DNA of 64,000 nt, taken from UBA2386 sp046306335. Lineage in GTDB: Bacteria > Planctomycetota > UBA1135 > UBA2386. Positions 1 through 9,589 of the stretch are shown piece after piece. The notes beneath the pieces were generated by a model. That model was not told the DNA's origin, did not search any database, and worked only from the letters and a program-made list of their open reading frames with translations. How positions within the stretch are numbered: the first letter of the stretch is position 1; each line of letters opens with the position of its first letter. The stretch lies in the NCBI GenBank assembly GCA_046306335.1, contig JBKDXM010000033.1, positions 1-64,000 of the forward strand, in the 5' to 3' direction. A program made the translations under genes and the position numbers.

Positions 1-2253
1 CGGGTCGGCGGCCGCGCCCGCCGCGGCCGGCGCAGCGGCAGCAGCCGCCGCCGCCGGCGGCTTGCCCGCCGCGGCCGGCTCGCCGGTCGGGGCCGCGCCC
101 TTGCCGTCCTTCGTCGCCGCCTTGTCGTCCTTCTCCGGCGCAGGCTTCGGCAACGCCGGCTGGTCGTACTTCTTCTTCCACTGCGCCGTCGCGAGGTCCT
201 GCTCTGGCGCGAACGCGGCGGCGAACGCCGCGTCGACGTCGGCGGCCGGGAACGGTCCGAGCGCCTGCCAAGTCGACGGCTGCAGCGGCAGCAACAGCGT
301 GCGCACGCGCGGCTCGTCGGTGGCGGTGACGCGGAAGCGGCCGAGCAGGCTCTTGAACTTCGCCGCCGAGCCCATCGTCAGCGACACGCGCAGCAGCGTG
401 TTCTCGTTGCACACCAGCGGCTCGCTCGGGATCAGCACCGCCTCGCGCGGCTGCTTGCGCTCGTCGCCGGCGACGGTCCAGCCGCCGAAGCCGAAGCCGA
501 ACATCAGGTCCTCGTCCTCGTCGCCGTCGCGCTCCTCGGCGATGCCGACCGCGCCCGCGACCGGGCCGGGGGCGATCGCCGTCAGGTAGTGCTCGTCTTC
601 GTCGGGCTTCTGGTTGACGTCGGCCTGCGCCAGCGCGAACACGATCGGCGGCGGATCGCTGCTCTCGGCGACGCTGCACAGGCGCGCTTCGACCTTGCCG
701 AGGATGAAGCGGCCGTCGTCGGCGCGGCCCGAAGCGCCGTGCGGCAGCGACGGATCCGGCAGCGCTTCGAGCCGCAGCGCGTGGATCGTGCGCTTGCCGG
801 GCACGAACACGAGTTCGTACGTGTCGCGCGCGGGCGTCGGCCCGGTCGCGAGGATCGAGCCGTCGTCGAGTTGCTGCAGACGCGAGCCGTGCCTGGCCAT
901 GCGCTCGCTCGGCGTCATCACGGTCCACGCCAACGGCGCGCCGAGGCGCGCGATCGCCGCGGCTTCCCACTGCCGCTGGCCCTCGTCGGCCAGCGGGTCG
1001 TCGCGGTCGAGCCGGCGCTTGAGCGCGTCGATGCGCCGCCGCAGGTCGGCGAGCTTCACTTCGTCGTCGGGTCCGGGAGCCGGGATCGCCGGCTTGGGGT
1101 TGCGACCGAAGCCATTGTCCTTCTCCTTGACGTGGTTGAAGAAGTCGTAGAAGCGATAGAACTCGCGCTGGCTGATCGGGTCGTACTTGTGGTCGTGGCA
1201 CTGCGCGCAGCCGACCGACAGGCCGAGCCACGCGGTCGCCGTCGTGTGCACGCGGTCGATGACGTACGCGCTGCGGTACTCGTCGAGCTCCTCGCCGGCC
1301 TCGGTGTTGACCGGGTGGTTGCGGTTGAAGCCGGTGGCGATGCGCTGCGCCAGCGTCGGGTCCGGCAGCAGGTCGCCGGCGAGCTGTTCGACGGTGAAGC
1401 GGTCGAACGGCATGTTGGCGTTGAGCGCGTCGATGACCCAGTCGCGCCACTTCCACGCCTGCCGCGGCGTGTCGCGCTGGTAGCCGCTGGAGTCGGCGTA
1501 GCGCGCGACGTCGAGCCAGTCGCTGGCCATGCGCTCGCCGTAGCGCGGATCGGCGAGCAGGCGGTCGACGACCGCGGCGAACGCCTCGGGCCGCTGGTCC
1601 TTGGCGAACTCGTCGAGTTCGGCGGGCGTCGGCGGCAGGCCGATCAGGTCGAAGGTGACGCGGCGCAGCCACGCGGCGCGGTCGGCGGGCGCGCTCGGCC
1701 GCAGGCCCTCCTGCTCGAGCCGCGCCAGCACGAAGCGGTCGAGGTCGCCCTGCAGCCAGGCCGCGTCGCGCACGGCCGGCGGCGTCGGCCGCTGCGGCGG
1801 CACGAAGGCCCAGTGCTCGCTCCACGGCGCGCCCGCGGCGAGCCACGCGCGCAGCGTCGCGACCTCGGCCGGCTTCAGCGCGTCACCGGCGTCCGGCGGC
1901 GGCATGTGCTCGTCGGGGTCGCTGCTGACGATGCGCTGCAGGGCGACCGAACCGTCGGGATCGCCGGCGACGAACGCAGCACCGCCGTCGCGCGCGGCGA
2001 AGGCGGCGTCGCGGCGGTCGAGCCGCAGGTCGGCCTTGCGCTTCTGCTCGTCGGGGCCGTGGCAGGTGTAGCAGTGCTGCGCCAGGATCGGCCGCACGTC
2101 GCGGGCGTAGTCGATGGCCGGCGGCGGCGCGACGGCCGGCGCCACGCCGTCGTGCTGGGCCGCGATCGGCGCAGCCAGGCCGGCGCCGCCGACGAGCAGC
2201 GCCAGAGCGAGCCACGGACGACGGCGCACGAGCGGGCAGGGCACCAAAGGCAT
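1..2253 (-). CDS. Planctomycete PSCyt1/DUF1549-type cytochrome protein (partial, runs off the left edge)
   Basis: Reads leftwards from ATG at 2253 and is open to base 1, giving 751 codons without a stop. The N-terminus has a hydrophobic signal peptide ending near AAPIAAQ. A haem c site follows (HCYTCHGPD, CxxCH) inside a region resembling the PSCyt1 planctomycete cytochrome domain. The DUF1549 part is clear: WLDVARYADSSGYQRDT, WKWRDWVI and GCAQCHDHKYDPIS. DUF1549/DUF1553 proteins are hallmark, highly expanded exported proteins of Planctomycetes; their role is unproven, with polysaccharide or sulfated-sugar turnover usually proposed. The DUF1553 part should lie beyond the edge. Just before the edge is a low-complexity Ala/Pro/Lys linker. 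A TAGGAT hexamer lies 9 nt upstream of the ATG (2263-2268). Family assignment is confident; substrate is unknown. Confidence 0.88.
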   Translation of the reverse strand, partial: MPLVPCPLVRRRPWLALALLVGGAGLAAPIAAQHDGVAPAVAPPPAIDYARDVRPILAQHCYTCHGPDEQKRKADLRLDRRDAAFAARDGGAAFVAGDPDGSVALQRIVSSDPDEHMPPPDAGDALKPAEVATLRAWLAAGAPWSEHWAFVPPQRPTPPAVRDAAWLQGDLDRFVLARLEQEGLRPSAPADRAAWLRRVTFDLIGLPPTPAELDEFAKDQRPEAFAAVVDRLLADPRYGERMASDWLDVARYADSSGYQRDTPRQAWKWRDWVIDALNANMPFDRFTVEQLAGDLLPDPTLAQRIATGFNRNHPVNTEAGEELDEYRSAYVIDRVHTTATAWLGLSVGCAQCHDHKYDPISQREFYRFYDFFNHVKEKDNGFGRNPKPAIPAPGPDDEVKLADLRRRIDALKRRLDRDDPLADEGQRQWEAAAIARLGAPLAWTVMTPSERMARHGSRLQQLDDGSILATGPTPARDTYELVFVPGKRTIHALRLEALPDPSLPHGASGRADDGRFILGKVEARLCSVAESSDPPPIVFALAQADVNQKPDEDEHYLTAIAPGPVAGAVGIAEERDGDEDEDLMFGFGFGGWTVAGDERKQPREAVLIPSEPLVCNENTLLRVSLTMGSAAKFKSLLGRFRVTATDEPRVRTLLLPLQPSTWQALGPFPAADVDAAFAAAFAPEQDLATAQWKKKYDQPALPKPAPEKDDKAATKDGKGAAPTGEPAAAGKPPAAAAAAAAPAAAGAAADP

Positions 2254-2262
2254 GGGTCCGGG

Positions 2263-2268
2263 ATCCTA
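2263..2268 (-). promoter_or_regulatory. Candidate -10 hexamer (TAGGAT) of the PSCyt1 gene
   Basis: TAGGAT on the minus strand ends 9 nt before the ATG at 2253, so transcription would start within a few bases of the start codon. It belongs to the TANNNT pattern described in the findings. Confidence 0.35.
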
Positions 2269-2406
2269 GTCGAAGACCGCGCGGCGACGGGGCCGGTCGT
2301 GGTGGGCCGCGCCGGCAATCGCCCGCCCGGCCGCGACGACGACGCCGGCGGGCGACCTGCCGCCGACGCGCTGGCGCGCCATGTAGCGCCGGTGCCATCG
2401 GGCCGG

Positions 2407-2451
2407 GCGGGCCACGCGGGCCACGCGGGCCACGCGGGCCGCGCGGGCCGC
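2407..2451. repeat. Five tandem 9-bp units in an intergenic region
   Basis: Three units of GCGGGCCAC are followed by two of GCGGGCCGC in the 250-bp gap between the PSCyt1 gene start and the end of the esterase gene. No gene is supported in this gap. It may be slippage-prone simple sequence. Confidence 0.7.
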
Positions 2452-2506
2452 GGTCGCGCTGTCGATGCAGGCAGCCGACGGATGGGCGCAGCGCGCCCAT
2501 GCGCCG

Positions 2507-3748
2507 TCACTTCACCGGCAGTTCGCCAACGGCGGCGATTGCATCGGCGAGCGCCTGCTCGGCGCGCTGCAGCTGCGGATCGGACTGCGCGAAGCGCACG
2601 ACGCGGCGCACGAAGCGGACGACGCCGGCCGCGCCGGCGAGTTCGACCTCGACGTCGTGCTCGCGCGCACCGGCCGCCGCGCCGCGGGGGACGCGCACCT
2701 CGACCGGATCGGGCAACTCGAACACGCCGGCGTCGCGCAGCGCCGCGAGCCGCGCGGCGACGAACGCTGCAGCCGGCTCCTCGGTCAGGGTTCCCGAGCG
2801 CGGTGCGAACGACGGGAGTTCGCGGCCGTCCGGTTCGGCGTGCGCACGCTGCCACTGCCATGCCACCGCCTTGCCGTCGAACCGCCACGTCGCCGTGGTC
2901 GACGCAACGGCCAGCGAGGCGCTCGCCACCGCGCGCACGGTGACGCTGGCCGCGGTGAGCCGACGCGGATCGGCGAGGTAGGGCACCGCCGTCCGCAGCT
3001 CGGGGCGCGCCAGCAGCCACTCGGCGAGTGCTTCGTCGCGGTAGGCCTTGTCCCACGCGTTGTGGCCGACGCCCGGGTACAGCGTCAGCAGCGGCGCGAT
3101 CGCCGCCTTCTGCGCAGCGCCGGCCGCCGCGACCGCGGCGACGAGCTTCTTGCTGTGCGCCGCGGCGACGACGCGGTCGGCATCGCCGTGGAAGGCCCAC
3201 ACCGGCGCGCCGGCGAGGCCGTCGGCGATGCCGTCCGGCTCGCCGTAGCCGCACACCGGCGCGAACGCCTGCCACATCGCGCGCGTGCGCGCGCCGATCG
3301 CCCACGTGCCCGCACCACCCTGCGACAGACCGGTCAGCGTGCGGCGGTTGGCGTCGATCGGCAGTTCCTTCGCCGTCGCCGCGACGATCGCCAGCACCAT
3401 CGCCTCGTAGTCGGCCCACTGCTTCTGCGCATCCGGCTTCTGCGGGAACAGCACGACCGCCGGCCAGCGCTGCGGCGCGCGGCGGATCGCCGAACCGAGC
3501 CCGACCTCGGTCTGCAGCCAGCCGTCGTCGCCGCACTCGCCCATGCCGTGCAGGAAGACGACGAGCGGCCAACCGGCGGCAGGTCGTTCGCCGGCGGGCA
3601 CGTAGCAGGCATAGCGGTGCTCGCGGCCGCCGTGCGCGATCGTCTTGGCGAGGAAGCCGCTCACGGCTGCGGCCTGGGCGGCGAGCGACGGGACCGCGAG
3701 CGCGAGCGTGGCGACGGCAAGGACATCGGCGAGTTGGCAGCAGCGCAT
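2507..3748 (-). CDS. Secreted PHB-depolymerase/LpqC-type alpha/beta-hydrolase esterase
   Basis: The 413-residue product has a signal peptide (roughly residues 1-25, ending SLAAQ). An alpha/beta-hydrolase core follows: the oxyanion region VVFLHGMGECGDDGW (63-77), the nucleophile motif TGLSQGG with S142, an acid in HGDADRVV (D191) and the catalytic His in GVGHNAW (H229). This order and spacing match the poly(3-hydroxybutyrate) depolymerase / feruloyl-esterase-like family of exported esterases. About 150 extra C-terminal residues are rich in beta-type sequence and are not recognised. The gene sits between other exported proteins in the same orientation. An AAGGGA stretch about 11 nt upstream may be a weak ribosome site. 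Esterase activity is likely; the natural substrate cannot be told. Confidence 0.85.
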   Translation of the reverse strand: MRCCQLADVLAVATLALAVPSLAAQAAAVSGFLAKTIAHGGREHRYACYVPAGERPAAGWPLVVFLHGMGECGDDGWLQTEVGLGSAIRRAPQRWPAVVLFPQKPDAQKQWADYEAMVLAIVAATAKELPIDANRRTLTGLSQGGAGTWAIGARTRAMWQAFAPVCGYGEPDGIADGLAGAPVWAFHGDADRVVAAAHSKKLVAAVAAAGAAQKAAIAPLLTLYPGVGHNAWDKAYRDEALAEWLLARPELRTAVPYLADPRRLTAASVTVRAVASASLAVASTTATWRFDGKAVAWQWQRAHAEPDGRELPSFAPRSGTLTEEPAAAFVAARLAALRDAGVFELPDPVEVRVPRGAAAGAREHDVEVELAGAAGVVRFVRRVVRFAQSDPQLQRAEQALADAIAAVGELPVK

Positions 3749-3913
3749 GGCGGCACGTCCCTTCGGGCTGCAGCGCGCGGCGCGACGACCCGGGGGCTTC
3801 GCCCGTCAAGCTGCCACGTCCGCGCGCGAACATCCAGCACCGCACGCGGCGCCAGCCGCGATGGCAGCCGCTCCGAAAGCTGCACGGCGCGGGCCGCGCA
3901 CCGGGGCGCGCCG

Positions 3914-6328
3914 TCAGAGCGCGCCGAGCGTCAGCACGAGCGCATTGGAGCCCGCGAACGACAGCATGCCGCCCGCCGCCGGTTCCACCGCGACGACCTG
4001 CGTGCGCACCTGCGCGCCGACCAGGGCCGGCGCATTCGGCACGGCGAGGGCCGGCTGCACCACCCCCGCCGCCGGCACGTAGACCTCGGTGGCGTCCGGG
4101 GTCACGAACAACGTGCAGCCGACCGGTCCCGGCAACGGCAGCGCCGTCGCCTGCAGGCCGAGCACGTGGATCGCGAGCGACCCGGCGGCGAGGCCGGTCG
4201 CCCGCGAGCGGAAGACGCCGCCCAGCCACCCGCGGTTGTCGGCGACGAGGCCGAGCGGCCCGGCGCTGCCGCTGCAGCCGCTGCCGGCGCTGGCCACGGT
4301 GGCGGCGCATGGCGCGAGTGCGCGCAGCAAGCGGTTGCCGACGACCCCGTTGGCGGCTTTCACGTTGCCGGCGAGGAACACGTCACCCGCTGCGCTCACG
4401 GCGATGTGCGGGCCCCAGCCGCCCGACGAGCGGAAGGTCTCGAACAGCACGGTCCAGACACCGCCGACGCGGCGACGGACAAGGTCGGAGTTCGACCCGT
4501 TCGGCGAGACCGCGAGCACGTCGCCGTTGGGCAGGCTGGCGAGTACGTCGCAATTCGTCGTGGGCAGCGCACCGAGCGGCGCCCAGGCACCGGCTTCGAA
4601 GCGGAAGACGCTGCCGGCGGCGGCCGCCAGCGGGCGACCATCGACATCGCGGTCCAGTGCTGTCGGGAAGGGCAATGGGTTGCTGCCGATCGGCGGCAAC
4701 TGCGGCATCGCCGTGAGGGACCCGTTCGCGAATCGGGCCAGGGTCTGCACCCCCGTGCCGGGTAGCGCGAACAATCCCCCCAACACGAAGCTGCCGTCGA
4801 TGTCGGTCGTGACGCGGGTAACCTGGCTACCGATCAGCGGCACCGGCTCCCAGGTCGCGCCGTCGAAGTACTGCGCGCCGCCGCTCTGCAGCACCACCAC
4901 GGCCTGACCGATGGCGTTCGCGGCGATCTGCCTCGCCGGTTCCGTCAAGCCGATGCCGAGCGCCGACCACGCCGTGCCGTCCCAACGGGCGATGCGGCTC
5001 GCAGCGACACCGCCGGCGAGCGCGAACTCGCCGCTGACAACGAAGCTGCCGTCGTCGGCGCCGGCGATCGCCGTGACCTGGCCGGCGATCCCGCTGCCCA
5101 ACGCGCTGAAGCCGTTGCCGTTCCAGCGGGCGATCGAGTTCGCGGCGACACCCTGCAGGGCCGTGAAGTCGCCACCGACCAGGAGGTCGCCGCGGCGATT
5201 GCCCGCCGACACCGCCACGTTGGCGGCCGGCGCTGCGCCAATGCCCGTCCAGGCGACGCCGTCGAAGCGCGCCGCGGCGAACCCGGACGGCGCGTACGAC
5301 GAGCCGACCGCGATCAAGTCGCCATTGGCGGCCGGCAGCAGCGCATGGGCTTGGTCCAGGTACGCCGGGCTGACCGGTGCCCATGCGCCGCCGCTGAATC
5401 GGACGACAGCCTGCCGGACGATCGAGCTGTAGCTCGGCACCCCCCCGACGATGAGGTCGCCATTGGCCGCGACCAGCAAGTCCTTGGCGTAATCCAGGTT
5501 CGAACCAGCGAGCGCGACCATGCTCGTGCCATTGCCGCGCGCGACGGCGAAGGCACCGGGGCTCCCGGGCAGTTGCACGATGCCACCGACGACGACCTCG
5601 CCGGTGGGCAACGGTGCCAGCGCGTAGATCGAACTCTGCTCCGTGCAGCCCGGATAACCGGCCCACGTCGCCCCGTCCCAGCGGGCGATCGAAGTGGCCG
5701 GAACGCCGGCGATGCTGCTGAAGCGGCCCGCTGCCAGCAGGTCGCCATTGGGCAACTCCGCCAGCGCGTAGACGACGCCGTTGGCGTTGAGCGAACCGCC
5801 GAGGGCCTGCCAAGCGACGCCGTCCCAGCGGGCGATGCCTCGCACCGCGGTGCCGCCGGCCGCCGTGAACCGGCCACCGACGATCACGTCGCCGTTGCTG
5901 CGAACCAGCAGCGCCTCGACCGTGGAGTTGAGGCCGGCGCCGAGCGGCGCCCAACTGCTGCCGTTCCAGCGGGCGACGCGCGTCGCCGGCGCGCCACCGG
6001 CCGCCGTGAACGCCCCACCAGCGATCAGGTCGCCGTTCGGGGCGACGGCGAGCGCGTAGACGATGCTGTTGCAGCCGCCGCCCAGCGCCGACCACGACGT
6101 GCCGTCGTACCGGGCGATGTTGTTGGCGACGCTGCCGTCGGCGAGCACGAACGAGCCACCGAGGACGAGGTCGCCGCCGGGGAGGCGCACGGCGGCGTTG
6201 CCGTAGCCGTCCGGGCCGGAAACGGGCGCGCCGGGCTGCAACTGCAGTTCGCACTGCGCGTGCAGCGCGGTACACAATGCGAGGGATGGGAGAATGGCCG
6301 GCGGCCAACGCATCAGGGAATGGAACAC
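3914..6328 (-). CDS. Exported double beta-propeller protein (Rax2/kelch-like repeats) with C-terminal beta module
   Basis: About 804 residues. After a signal peptide (ending CTALHAQ) come roughly 14 repeats of 40-50 residues with the pattern VYALAVAPNGDLIAGG, then F-T-AAGG, then IARWDG-xW-xALG. This is the kelch/Rax2-like propeller signature, and 14 blades would fit two seven-bladed propellers. Repeats decay towards the C-terminus. The last 120 residues form a different beta-rich module resembling the ends of two other exported proteins in this window. Start choice: GTG at 6328 has a GGAGG five bases upstream, so it is preferred; ATG at 6313 is an in-frame alternative five codons later. The function is probably extracellular binding or scaffolding; no catalytic motif is seen. 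Confidence 0.85.
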   Translation of the reverse strand: MFHSLMRWPPAILPSLALCTALHAQCELQLQPGAPVSGPDGYGNAAVRLPGGDLVLGGSFVLADGSVANNIARYDGTSWSALGGGCNSIVYALAVAPNGDLIAGGAFTAAGGAPATRVARWNGSSWAPLGAGLNSTVEALLVRSNGDVIVGGRFTAAGGTAVRGIARWDGVAWQALGGSLNANGVVYALAELPNGDLLAAGRFSSIAGVPATSIARWDGATWAGYPGCTEQSSIYALAPLPTGEVVVGGIVQLPGSPGAFAVARGNGTSMVALAGSNLDYAKDLLVAANGDLIVGGVPSYSSIVRQAVVRFSGGAWAPVSPAYLDQAHALLPAANGDLIAVGSSYAPSGFAAARFDGVAWTGIGAAPAANVAVSAGNRRGDLLVGGDFTALQGVAANSIARWNGNGFSALGSGIAGQVTAIAGADDGSFVVSGEFALAGGVAASRIARWDGTAWSALGIGLTEPARQIAANAIGQAVVVLQSGGAQYFDGATWEPVPLIGSQVTRVTTDIDGSFVLGGLFALPGTGVQTLARFANGSLTAMPQLPPIGSNPLPFPTALDRDVDGRPLAAAAGSVFRFEAGAWAPLGALPTTNCDVLASLPNGDVLAVSPNGSNSDLVRRRVGGVWTVLFETFRSSGGWGPHIAVSAAGDVFLAGNVKAANGVVGNRLLRALAPCAATVASAGSGCSGSAGPLGLVADNRGWLGGVFRSRATGLAAGSLAIHVLGLQATALPLPGPVGCTLFVTPDATEVYVPAAGVVQPALAVPNAPALVGAQVRTQVVAVEPAAGGMLSFAGSNALVLTLGAL

Positions 6329-6535
6329 GAGTGCCTCCGTCGGGGATGGGGGACGTTGGGCAATAGCCGGCACGCCGCATCCGGTCACCGCGGATCGCTT
6401 CGGCACGCGGCGCCGTCTGCGGGCAGGCGGCGTCGCGTCCGCTTGCGCAGCCGCCAGCGGCTTCTTCGCCGCGGCGGGTGCAACGCACCGCCAACGGCAC
6501 TTAGGCTGACGCGCTACCAACCCACTCATCGCACC

Positions 6536-7735
6536 ATGCTCCTCGTCCGCGCACTCATCAGCCTCCTCGCCGTCGCCGCGGCCTCGGCCCAATCGGTCCT
6601 GCCGCCGTTCGACACGACCTACCAGATCCTCAACCTCGGCCCGATCCCGAGCGTCGGCAACTACGGCGGCACGGCATTCCTGCCGAGCAATCCGAACGTG
6701 CTGCTGGTCGCGCCCTACCTCGGCGGCGGCGTGCGCAGCGTGCCGCTCGTGCGCAGCTCCCAGGGTGCGATCACCGGCTTCGGGGCGTCGTCGCCGTACG
6801 CGACGCTCGGCGGCACGGACGGCGGCCTGTGCTTCGACCCGACCGGCGTGTTGTTCGCGACGTGGTACGGCGCCAACGCCCTGAGCCAGTTGAAGCCGGG
6901 CAGCGTCACTGCCGACCGCGTCGACAACCTGGGTCCGCTCGGCGTGAACTTCTCGGTCGGTACCTGCGCCTTCGTGCCGGCAGGGTTTCCGGGCGCTGGC
7001 CGCTTCATGGTCGTCGCGTGGAACACGAGCACGATCCAGGAACTGCCGCTGACGCCGGACGGCACCGGCACCTTCAACCCCGGCATCGCGGGTCCCGGCA
7101 TCCAACTCACCGGTGGCCCGGAAGGCATGGCCTACGTGCCGCTGAGCGCACCGCTGATCGGCGGCAAGTTGCTGATCGCCGAGTGGGGCGCGGGCACACT
7201 CGTGGCCTACGACCTCGACGCCAACGGCGACCCATTGCCGGCGACGCGCACGGTGGTGGCCGGCGGTGCCCCCGGCTTCGGCGGCGGCGCCGTCGATCCG
7301 GTGACCGGCGACATCGTGTTCCTCAGCGGCTCCGGCGCGCTGCTGATCCTGCGCAACAGCCCCGCCTGCGGCACGTACACGCTGTACGGCCCCGCCTCGC
7401 CCGGCGCGCTCGCCACGCCGAGCATCAGCGGCGCGGGCTGCGCGCGCATCGGCCAGACGATCACGATCGGTACGACCGGCCCGGCGTTCGGCATCGGCAT
7501 CCTCGCTTCGGGCTTCCCGACGAACGCGCAGTTCCTCAACCTCACCGTGCTGCAGAGCACCAGCGTGACCGTGGTCAGCCTGCTGAACGCTTCGGGCCAA
7601 GGCTCGCTGCCGCTGCCGATTCCGCTCGATCCCGCGCTCGGCAACGTCCACGTCTACTTCCAAGCGGCGTACCTCGACGCCTCGACGACGTCGGGGCTGA
7701 GCGCGAGTCCAGGCCTCGACATCCTGCTGCGCTGA
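6536..7735 (+). CDS. Exported propeller-like hypothetical protein with C-terminal beta module
   Basis: The 399-residue product has a signal peptide (ending AAASAQ). The central part has several LxxDPTGxLFAT or GGPEGMAYVP stretches like SMP-30/NHL-type propellers, e.g. GGLCFDPTGVLFATWYG and LLIAEWGAGTLVAYDLDANG. No complete catalytic site is evident. From about residue 285 it changes to a beta-rich C-terminal module (ending in an LDP-like LDAS and SPGLDILLR) similar in outline to the tail of the divergent neighbour. A TAGGCT at 6502-6507 could be a -10 with a leader of about 20 nt. It faces away from the double-propeller gene, sharing a 207-bp intergenic region. Exported status is clear; function is unknown. 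Confidence 0.8.
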   Translation: MLLVRALISLLAVAAASAQSVLPPFDTTYQILNLGPIPSVGNYGGTAFLPSNPNVLLVAPYLGGGVRSVPLVRSSQGAITGFGASSPYATLGGTDGGLCFDPTGVLFATWYGANALSQLKPGSVTADRVDNLGPLGVNFSVGTCAFVPAGFPGAGRFMVVAWNTSTIQELPLTPDGTGTFNPGIAGPGIQLTGGPEGMAYVPLSAPLIGGKLLIAEWGAGTLVAYDLDANGDPLPATRTVVAGGAPGFGGGAVDPVTGDIVFLSGSGALLILRNSPACGTYTLYGPASPGALATPSISGAGCARIGQTITIGTTGPAFGIGILASGFPTNAQFLNLTVLQSTSVTVVSLLNASGQGSLPLPIPLDPALGNVHVYFQAAYLDASTTSGLSASPGLDILLR

Positions 7736-7799
7736 GCGTCCGCGAAGGCATCACGACACGGGCTCCCGGGTTGCCGCCGGTAGCCGCCGGCGCGGTCAG

Positions 7800-7836
7800 G
7801 CAGAGCCCGCGAACCGGGTGGCTTCTCAGGCTCTGC
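7800..7836. terminator. Hairpin between convergent genes
   Basis: GCAGAGCC (7800-7807) pairs perfectly with GGCTCTGC (7829-7836) across a 21-nt loop. It lies between the stop codons of a rightward gene (7735) and a leftward gene (7851), where a bidirectional terminator would be expected. There is no U tract, so this is only a candidate. Confidence 0.4.
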
Positions 7837-7850
7837 GCCGCGGCGCGGAC

Positions 7851-9551
7851 TCAGCGGCCCAAGCGCTCGTGCAGTGCTGCGAGGGCTTCGCGCACCGCGT
7901 CGCTGCCGGCGGCGTCGGCGGCGGCGAGGAACGCCACCAGCGACGCGCGTTCCTCCTGCTCCGCCAGCGCTTGCTCCAGCACGGAGAGCGCGGCCAGCCG
8001 CTGCTCCTCGCTGAGTCCGGGCCAGAGCCGGGTGAGGCAGCCGGCCAACGCCGCGTGCCACTGCGTCGCCAGCCGCTGCAGGTCGTCGCCGTAGTCGGCC
8101 TCGCCCCATGCGAACATCTCGGCGAAGGCGAGACCGTCCGACTCGTGCCGGCCCGCCCGATCCGGATTGGCCGCCGCCAACGGATCACCGAGCAACGCCT
8201 CGGCGAGTTGCAACCGCAGCGCGTCGGCGCGCAGCAACGAACGGAGCCAGGGCCGGACGTCGTCGGTGTCGGGAGTGACGCGGCACAGCAGCAACACGCG
8301 ACGCAGCCGAACCGGCGTCCACGGCAACTGCTGCGGCGCGACGCTTGCCTGCAATCCAGAACACAGGCTTTGGACGCACCGGTCGCGGTGCTCGCCCTTC
8401 GCCGCGGCGATCCGGGCCAGCAGCGCATCGAGCAGCGGACCGTCGTCCGACCGCAGCTGGTGCACCGCGCCGTGCACGCAGACGGACGCGCGCAGCTCGG
8501 CGTCCAGGAGCTTCTCGCCGAGCGCGAGCCACTGGCCGGCGGTGAGCGGCAGCTCGTGCACGTCCTCGCGCGCGAAGGCGATTGCCATGCCCCGCCGCAC
8601 ACGCTCCGGCACCGCCTCGTCGACCACCGCCGTCACGGTCGCGCCCCGGCTCTCCGGATCGGCGCGCAGCAGCGCCTCGGTCGCCGCCCCGAGGACTTCG
8701 GGCGCGTCGCCCACGAGCGCGAGCGACGTCGTCGCCACGATCGCCGCCAGCAGCTGCCGAGGCCCCTGCAGCGCACCGGCCAGCAGGTCGGCGCCCGCCG
8801 CTTCGGTCCGGATCGCCGCGCGCAGTTCGGCGGCGCGGTCGCGCGGCAGCGCCAACAGCAAGCGCCAGTTCGCGGCGTCGTTGCCCCAGACGGCGAGGCG
8901 CTGCTGCAGCGCCGGCGCTGGCGGCGCGTCGCCGAGCACGAACAGCGCGCCGACGGCGAACTCGGCGAGCGCGCCGTTCAACGACGCGGTGGCCTTGCGC
9001 AACGCGGGGACCGCCCCGGCGCCGTAGCCGAGGATCTCCATGCGCAACTGCCGGAGCGTCGCCTTCTGATCGCCTTCTTCGGCTTGCGACAACCCTCCGA
9101 AGGCCGCGACATGGCCGCCGAACTGCGTCAGCTTCTGCAGGATCTGCAGCTGCACCTCCTCGCTGAACAGCCAGCGCTGGTGCCACTCGTCGTAGCCCTG
9201 CCGCAGGTCGATCGCGGTCAGCTCCCGCAGGTGCGTCCGCGCCTGCTCGACCACTGCGGCCTCGCCGGGAAACTGCTGCAGCACCTGGCGGAACGTCGCG
9301 ATCGCCGACTCGGCCTTGCCGAGCCGCTGCTGCGCGCTGCCGGCGGCGAGCAGCGCCTTGGCGCGCACGCCGGCCGGACCGTCGGCCGCGGCGGCGGCGA
9401 GGTAGCCCTTCAGCGCCGCCGCGAGGTCGCCGCGTCCGCTCTCCTCCCACCACGCGTCGCGGTAGGCGGCCTCGGCCGCGCTCGGCGGCGGGGTCTGCGC
9501 CGGCAGGGCGGTCGCCAGCAGGATCGTCGCCCACGGCAAGAACGTGCGCAT
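7851..9551 (-). CDS. Secreted TPR-containing hypothetical protein
   Basis: The 566-residue product begins with a signal peptide (MRTFLPWATILLATALPAQ). Residues about 25-110 look like tetratricopeptide helices, with stretches such as AALKGYLAAAAADGP and ALLAAGSAQQRLGKAESAI followed by ATFRQVLQQFPGE. The rest is a long alpha-helical region rich in Leu and Ala with no motif I recognise; it may be a HEAT-like solenoid. A GAGG about 9 nt upstream of ATG 9551 may be the ribosome site. Only 38 bp separate it from the metallopeptidase gene upstream, so the two are probably one transcript. Likely a periplasmic scaffolding protein; no enzymatic role can be assigned. Confidence 0.75.
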   Translation of the reverse strand: MRTFLPWATILLATALPAQTPPPSAAEAAYRDAWWEESGRGDLAAALKGYLAAAAADGPAGVRAKALLAAGSAQQRLGKAESAIATFRQVLQQFPGEAAVVEQARTHLRELTAIDLRQGYDEWHQRWLFSEEVQLQILQKLTQFGGHVAAFGGLSQAEEGDQKATLRQLRMEILGYGAGAVPALRKATASLNGALAEFAVGALFVLGDAPPAPALQQRLAVWGNDAANWRLLLALPRDRAAELRAAIRTEAAGADLLAGALQGPRQLLAAIVATTSLALVGDAPEVLGAATEALLRADPESRGATVTAVVDEAVPERVRRGMAIAFAREDVHELPLTAGQWLALGEKLLDAELRASVCVHGAVHQLRSDDGPLLDALLARIAAAKGEHRDRCVQSLCSGLQASVAPQQLPWTPVRLRRVLLLCRVTPDTDDVRPWLRSLLRADALRLQLAEALLGDPLAAANPDRAGRHESDGLAFAEMFAWGEADYGDDLQRLATQWHAALAGCLTRLWPGLSEEQRLAALSVLEQALAEQEERASLVAFLAAADAAGSDAVREALAALHERLGR

Positions 9552-9589
9552 CGGTCGTCGCCTCGTGTTCGGTGTCGGGATCGGTTGGT

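Noticed and set aside
2407..2451. Coding collagen-like repeat
   Set aside because: One frame reads as Gly-rich triplets, but the stretch lies between two well-defined genes with no supporting gene around it.
1875..4310. Long minus-strand frame of 811 codons across two genes
   Set aside because: It runs in the wrong frame through the PSCyt1 gene, the esterase gene and the propeller tail. Its composition is Arg-rich shadow sequence without motifs.
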